Of a DNA stretch of 11,898 bases, positions 9,602-11,898 are shown one piece after another (the stretch's first letter is position 1; every line of letters begins with the position of its first letter). A model generated the notes under the pieces. That model was not told the DNA's origin, did no database searches, and saw only the letters and a program-made list of their open reading frames with translations. Origin of the DNA: Hymenoscyphus infarciens (lineage: Eukaryota; Ascomycota; Leotiomycetes; Helotiales; Helotiaceae); contig LLCB01000702.1 of assembly GCA_001414345.1 (NCBI GenBank), forward strand, positions 1 through 11,898. The letters are read 5' to 3'. Position numbers and translations under genes: made by a program.

Positions 9602-9712
9602 TTATAATACTATTATATTTAATTTTATTTTATAAATCTAAATAATAGAAGTGCTTTTATCTTATAAATAAGTAGCTTAGTTAGTTAATATATACTTATT
9701 ATTATATATATA

Positions 9713-9776
9713 AAGAGCTCTTCTACTTTTAAGACATATAACTAACCTACTATTTTTAGTAGAATTAAGAGCTCTT
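9713..9776. repeat. Imperfect inverted repeat around SacI-like GAGCTC cores
   Basis: Bases 9713-9727 (aagagctcttctact) pair with 9758-9776 (agtagaattaagagctctt), apart from a four-base bulge. The loop of about 30 nt includes 'aagacatataactaacctac', which keeps a CpA. Each arm also contains the local palindrome aagagctctt. A cruciform or a remnant of an element end is possible; function is unknown. Confidence 0.55.
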
Positions 9777-9980
9777 AGTTAGCTTATATTATAAGCGCTA
9801 GAGAAGTAAGAGCAGCCTTAAAAAGCCTTTAAATTTATAGTCTATTAAACTATTACGCCTCTATTATACTAAAAACCTTATAAGCTTACTAATTACTTAT
9901 AAGAGTAGTAAAGAGTAATAGAGTAAATAGGTATAATTTAAAGTTTTACCTCTTATAGTATCTAGTTTAACTTTTTAATA

Positions 9981-11898
9981 AGAATAGAAAGAAAGTAACT
10001 TAATAGCTAGTTTCTAGCTTAATTATTATAAGAAGAAACTAGTTTAGTAGCTAGTCTCTAGATAAATAAGTAGTTAGATTCGCTTATTTCTAACTTTTAA
10101 GACTTAAAGGTATTTATATAAAAGACTTATATAATACTTAGAACTTTTAATAAATAAACTTAAAGTCTAGTATAATAGACCTTACTAAGAAGAAACTAAG
10201 TTAATAGCTAGTTTCTATCTAAATTAGTAGTTAGAATCGCTTATTTCTAACTCTTAATTAAAGAATCTAAAATATTTCTATTAAAGACTTATATAATACT
10301 TAGAACTTAGATTAGATATAGTTATAGTATAGTATAATATATATTATTAAGAAGAAACTAAGTTAATAACTAGTTACTAGTAAATTTAGTAGTAAGCTTT
10401 GCTTATTTCTAACTTTTAATCTTAAAATCGAAAGTATTTATATAGAGGACTTATATAATAATAATACCTTAGATTAGATATAGCTATAGTATAGTATAAT
10501 AGACTATTTAAAGAAGAAACTAAGTTAATAGCTAGTCTATAGTGTTTTAAATAACTAAGTTCGCTTATTTCTAACTTATTTTTATAAAATAGAAAATATT
10601 TATATAAAGGACTTATAGAATACTAATACCTTAGATTAGATATAGTTAGAGTATAGTATAATAGACTATTTAGAGAGAAGAAACTAAGTTTATACCTAGT
10701 CTATAGTAAAATTAGTAGTTAGGTTCGCTTATTTCTAACTTTTAATCTTAAAATTAAAAGTATTTATATAAAGGACTTATAGAATACTAATACCTTAGAT
10801 TAGATATAACTAAGGTATAGTATAGTAGACTATTTAAAGAAGAAACAAAGTTTATACCTAGTTTATAGTATTTTTAATAACTAGGTTCGTTTATTTCTAA
10901 CTTATTATCTTAAAATTAAAAATATTTATATAAAAGAATTATATAATACTAGGATATTAGATTAGATATAGCTAAGGTATAGTAGAAAGTACTAGATAAA
11001 GAAGAAACTTAGTTAATAGCTAGTCTATTAATAACTAGGTTCACTTATTTCTAACTTATTATCTTATAATCGAAAATAGTTATATAATAGACTTATATAA
11101 TACTAAGACTTAAGATTAGATATAGCTATAGTATAGTATAAGGTAGTAGATATAGGAGAAACTAAGTTCATACCTAGTCTATTATACTTTTAATAACTAA
11201 GTTCACTTATTTCTAACTTATTATCTTAAAATCGAAAATATTTATATAATAGACTTATATAATCCTAAGACTTAAGATTAGATATAGCTATAGTATAATA
11301 TAAGAGACTATATAAAGAAGACACTAGGTTTATAGCTAGTCTATAGCACTTTTAATAACTAAGTTCGCTTATTTTAAACCTATTTTCTTAAAATAGAAAA
11401 TATTTATATAAAGGACTTATATAATACTAATACCTTAGAATAGATATAGTTAGAGTATAATATAATAGACTATTTAAAGAGAAGAAACTAAGTTTATACC
11501 TAGTCTATAGCGAAATTAGTAATTAGTTTCATCTATTTCTAACTTATTATCTTCAAATCGAAAATATATATATAGTAGGCTTATATAATACTAAGACTTA
11601 AGAATAGATATAGTAATAGTATAGTATAATAAATAAGTTAAAGAAGAAACTAAGTTAATAGCTAGTCTATAGTATTTTTAATAACTAAGTTCGCTTATTT
11701 TAAACTTATTATCTTAAAATCGAAAGTTCTTATATAGAGGACCTAAATAATACTAAAACCTTAGATTAGATATAGCTAAGGTATTATATAAAAGACTTTT
11801 TAAAAAAGAAACTAAGTTAATAGCTAGTCTCTAGATAAATTAATAGTTAGGTTTACTTATTTCTAACTTTTAAGACTTAAAAGTATTTATATAGAAGA
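9981..11898 (+). repeat. Satellite block 2, monomer about 162 bp, continues past the window
   Basis: A short partial monomer (anchor about 9990) is followed by twelve monomers with 'gaagaaac' or a variant at 10032, 10189, 10351, 10513, 10677, 10839, 11001, 11155, 11317, 11481, 11643 and 11805. The steps are 157, 162, 162, 164, 162, 162, 154, 162, 164, 162 and 162 bp. Shared blocks are 'aataacta.gttcgcttatt', 'aaaatcgaaa.tatttatata', 'gacttatataatact' and 'ttagattagatata'. The 154-bp step comes from a deletion in the 11001 monomer after 'ctagtcta'. Two subtypes differ after 'agtct': 'ctagctaaattagtagtt' in block 1 and early or isolated block 2 copies, and 'atagtatttttaataacta' later. All copies are in one orientation. 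Length is near that of a nucleosome repeat. Confidence 0.92.
10513..10840 (+). repeat. Two-monomer segment duplicated at 11317-11645
   Basis: The monomers at 10513 and 10677 match those at 11317 and 11481 better than their neighbours. The first of each pair has 'aaaatagaaaatatttatat' where others have 'atcgaaa', together with 'tactaatacc' and 'atagttagagta'. The second of each pair is preceded by the extra bases that give a 164-bp step ('gagaagaaac') and carries 'aagtttatacctagtctata' then an 'aaattagta' variant. The offset is 804 bp, close to five monomers. Confidence 0.65.

Larger units (their letters stand above)
9256..9980. other. Non-satellite segment interrupting the array
   Basis: About 725 bp unlike the monomer separate the two satellite blocks. 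The left block breaks off just before a 'gaagaaac' anchor would be due (about 9266). The right block resumes near the same point of the monomer ('gaaagtaacttaatagctag', about 9990). Hence the segment looks inserted into one monomer. It shares words with the 1919-2300 region ('agaactagagcttta' at 9291 and 2111; 'aagttatattactacta' at 9416 and 2256), so the two may contain copies of one element. No long reading frame or transposase is recognisable. Part of it (9570-9860) retains a few CpG, CpA and TpG steps. Confidence 0.55.
1..11898. other. RIP-saturated AT-rich heterochromatic block
   Basis: The whole window carries the signature of repeat-induced point mutation. CpA and its complement TpG are nearly absent: within the 4.9-kb pseudogene I find only about six such steps. 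CpG is rare, while TpA is extremely common. Surviving C and G bases are mostly in CpT/ApG, the context RIP attacks least, so this is a context-specific loss and not simple AT bias. ATG is almost absent because ATG becomes ATA. It is known that RIP in Pezizomycotina acts on duplicated DNA in the sexual phase and that such blocks become heterochromatin. That this block is subtelomeric is inferred from the TLH-like pseudogene and the satellite; no telomeric TTAGGG run is visible. Confidence 0.9.

Noticed and set aside
1..11898. A naturally AT-rich genome such as a protist or an organelle instead of a RIPped fungal region
   Set aside because: The bias is specific to CpA/TpG and CpG while CpT/ApG stays abundant. 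The fungal TLH-like architecture and the CG-TG-CA-TA series in the satellite fit RIP far better.
8409..11898. A CRISPR array, because of regular repetition
   Set aside because: The whole monomer of about 162 bp is repeated with no unique spacers, and the context is fungal heterochromatin.
8409..11898. Telomeric repeat tract
   Set aside because: No TTAGGG-like runs or simple RIPped derivatives of them occur; the period is about 162 bp.

Overview
The window looks like a subtelomeric or other heterochromatic AT-rich block from a filamentous ascomycete (Pezizomycotina) that has been saturated with repeat-induced point mutation (RIP). Sampled lines are only about 10-32% G+C. CpA and TpG are almost absent, CpG is rare, and TpA is everywhere. 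Nearly every surviving C or G lies in a CpT/ApG step, the context RIP spares. ATG is essentially missing, so no intact protein-coding gene is expected and I found none. The species cannot be named from the sequence.

Layout. Positions 1-1365 are non-coding AT-rich DNA with diverged direct and inverted repeats sharing an 'aagcctctta'-type motif. Positions 1366-1565 form a small island that largely escaped RIP. Positions 1566-3169 are more degraded repeat DNA. They hold a 162-bp-spaced direct repeat (1919-2220), a near-perfect 15-bp palindrome (1922-1953) and a 12-bp micro-repeat (2633-2668). Positions 3170-8116 are one large + strand pseudogene. Despite dozens of TAA/TAG stops, it reads in a single frame for about 1,650 codons without an apparent indel. 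Its last half is a RecQ-type superfamily 2 helicase with all main motifs recognisable, preceded by a segment with tyrosine-recombinase-like signatures. This matches the architecture of fungal telomere-linked helicases (TLH). Positions 8117-8408 are a short non-coding spacer.

From 8409 to the end of the window there is a tandem satellite with a monomer of about 162 bp, in one orientation. It is split into two blocks (8409-9255 and 9981-11898) by about 725 bp of unrelated DNA. Block 1 shows a three-monomer higher-order period and block 2 contains a duplicated segment about five monomers away. One CpG position in the monomer appears in all four RIP states (CG, TG, CA, TA), so the array carries its own record of the mutation process.

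Together the parts look like a chromosome-end module: a TLH gene running into a satellite array, all repeated in the genome and therefore silenced by RIP. The strongest points for follow-up are the indel-free helicase pseudogene with recombinase-like motifs, the RIP-state site and higher-order structure of the satellite, and the RIP-escaping island at 1366-1565.
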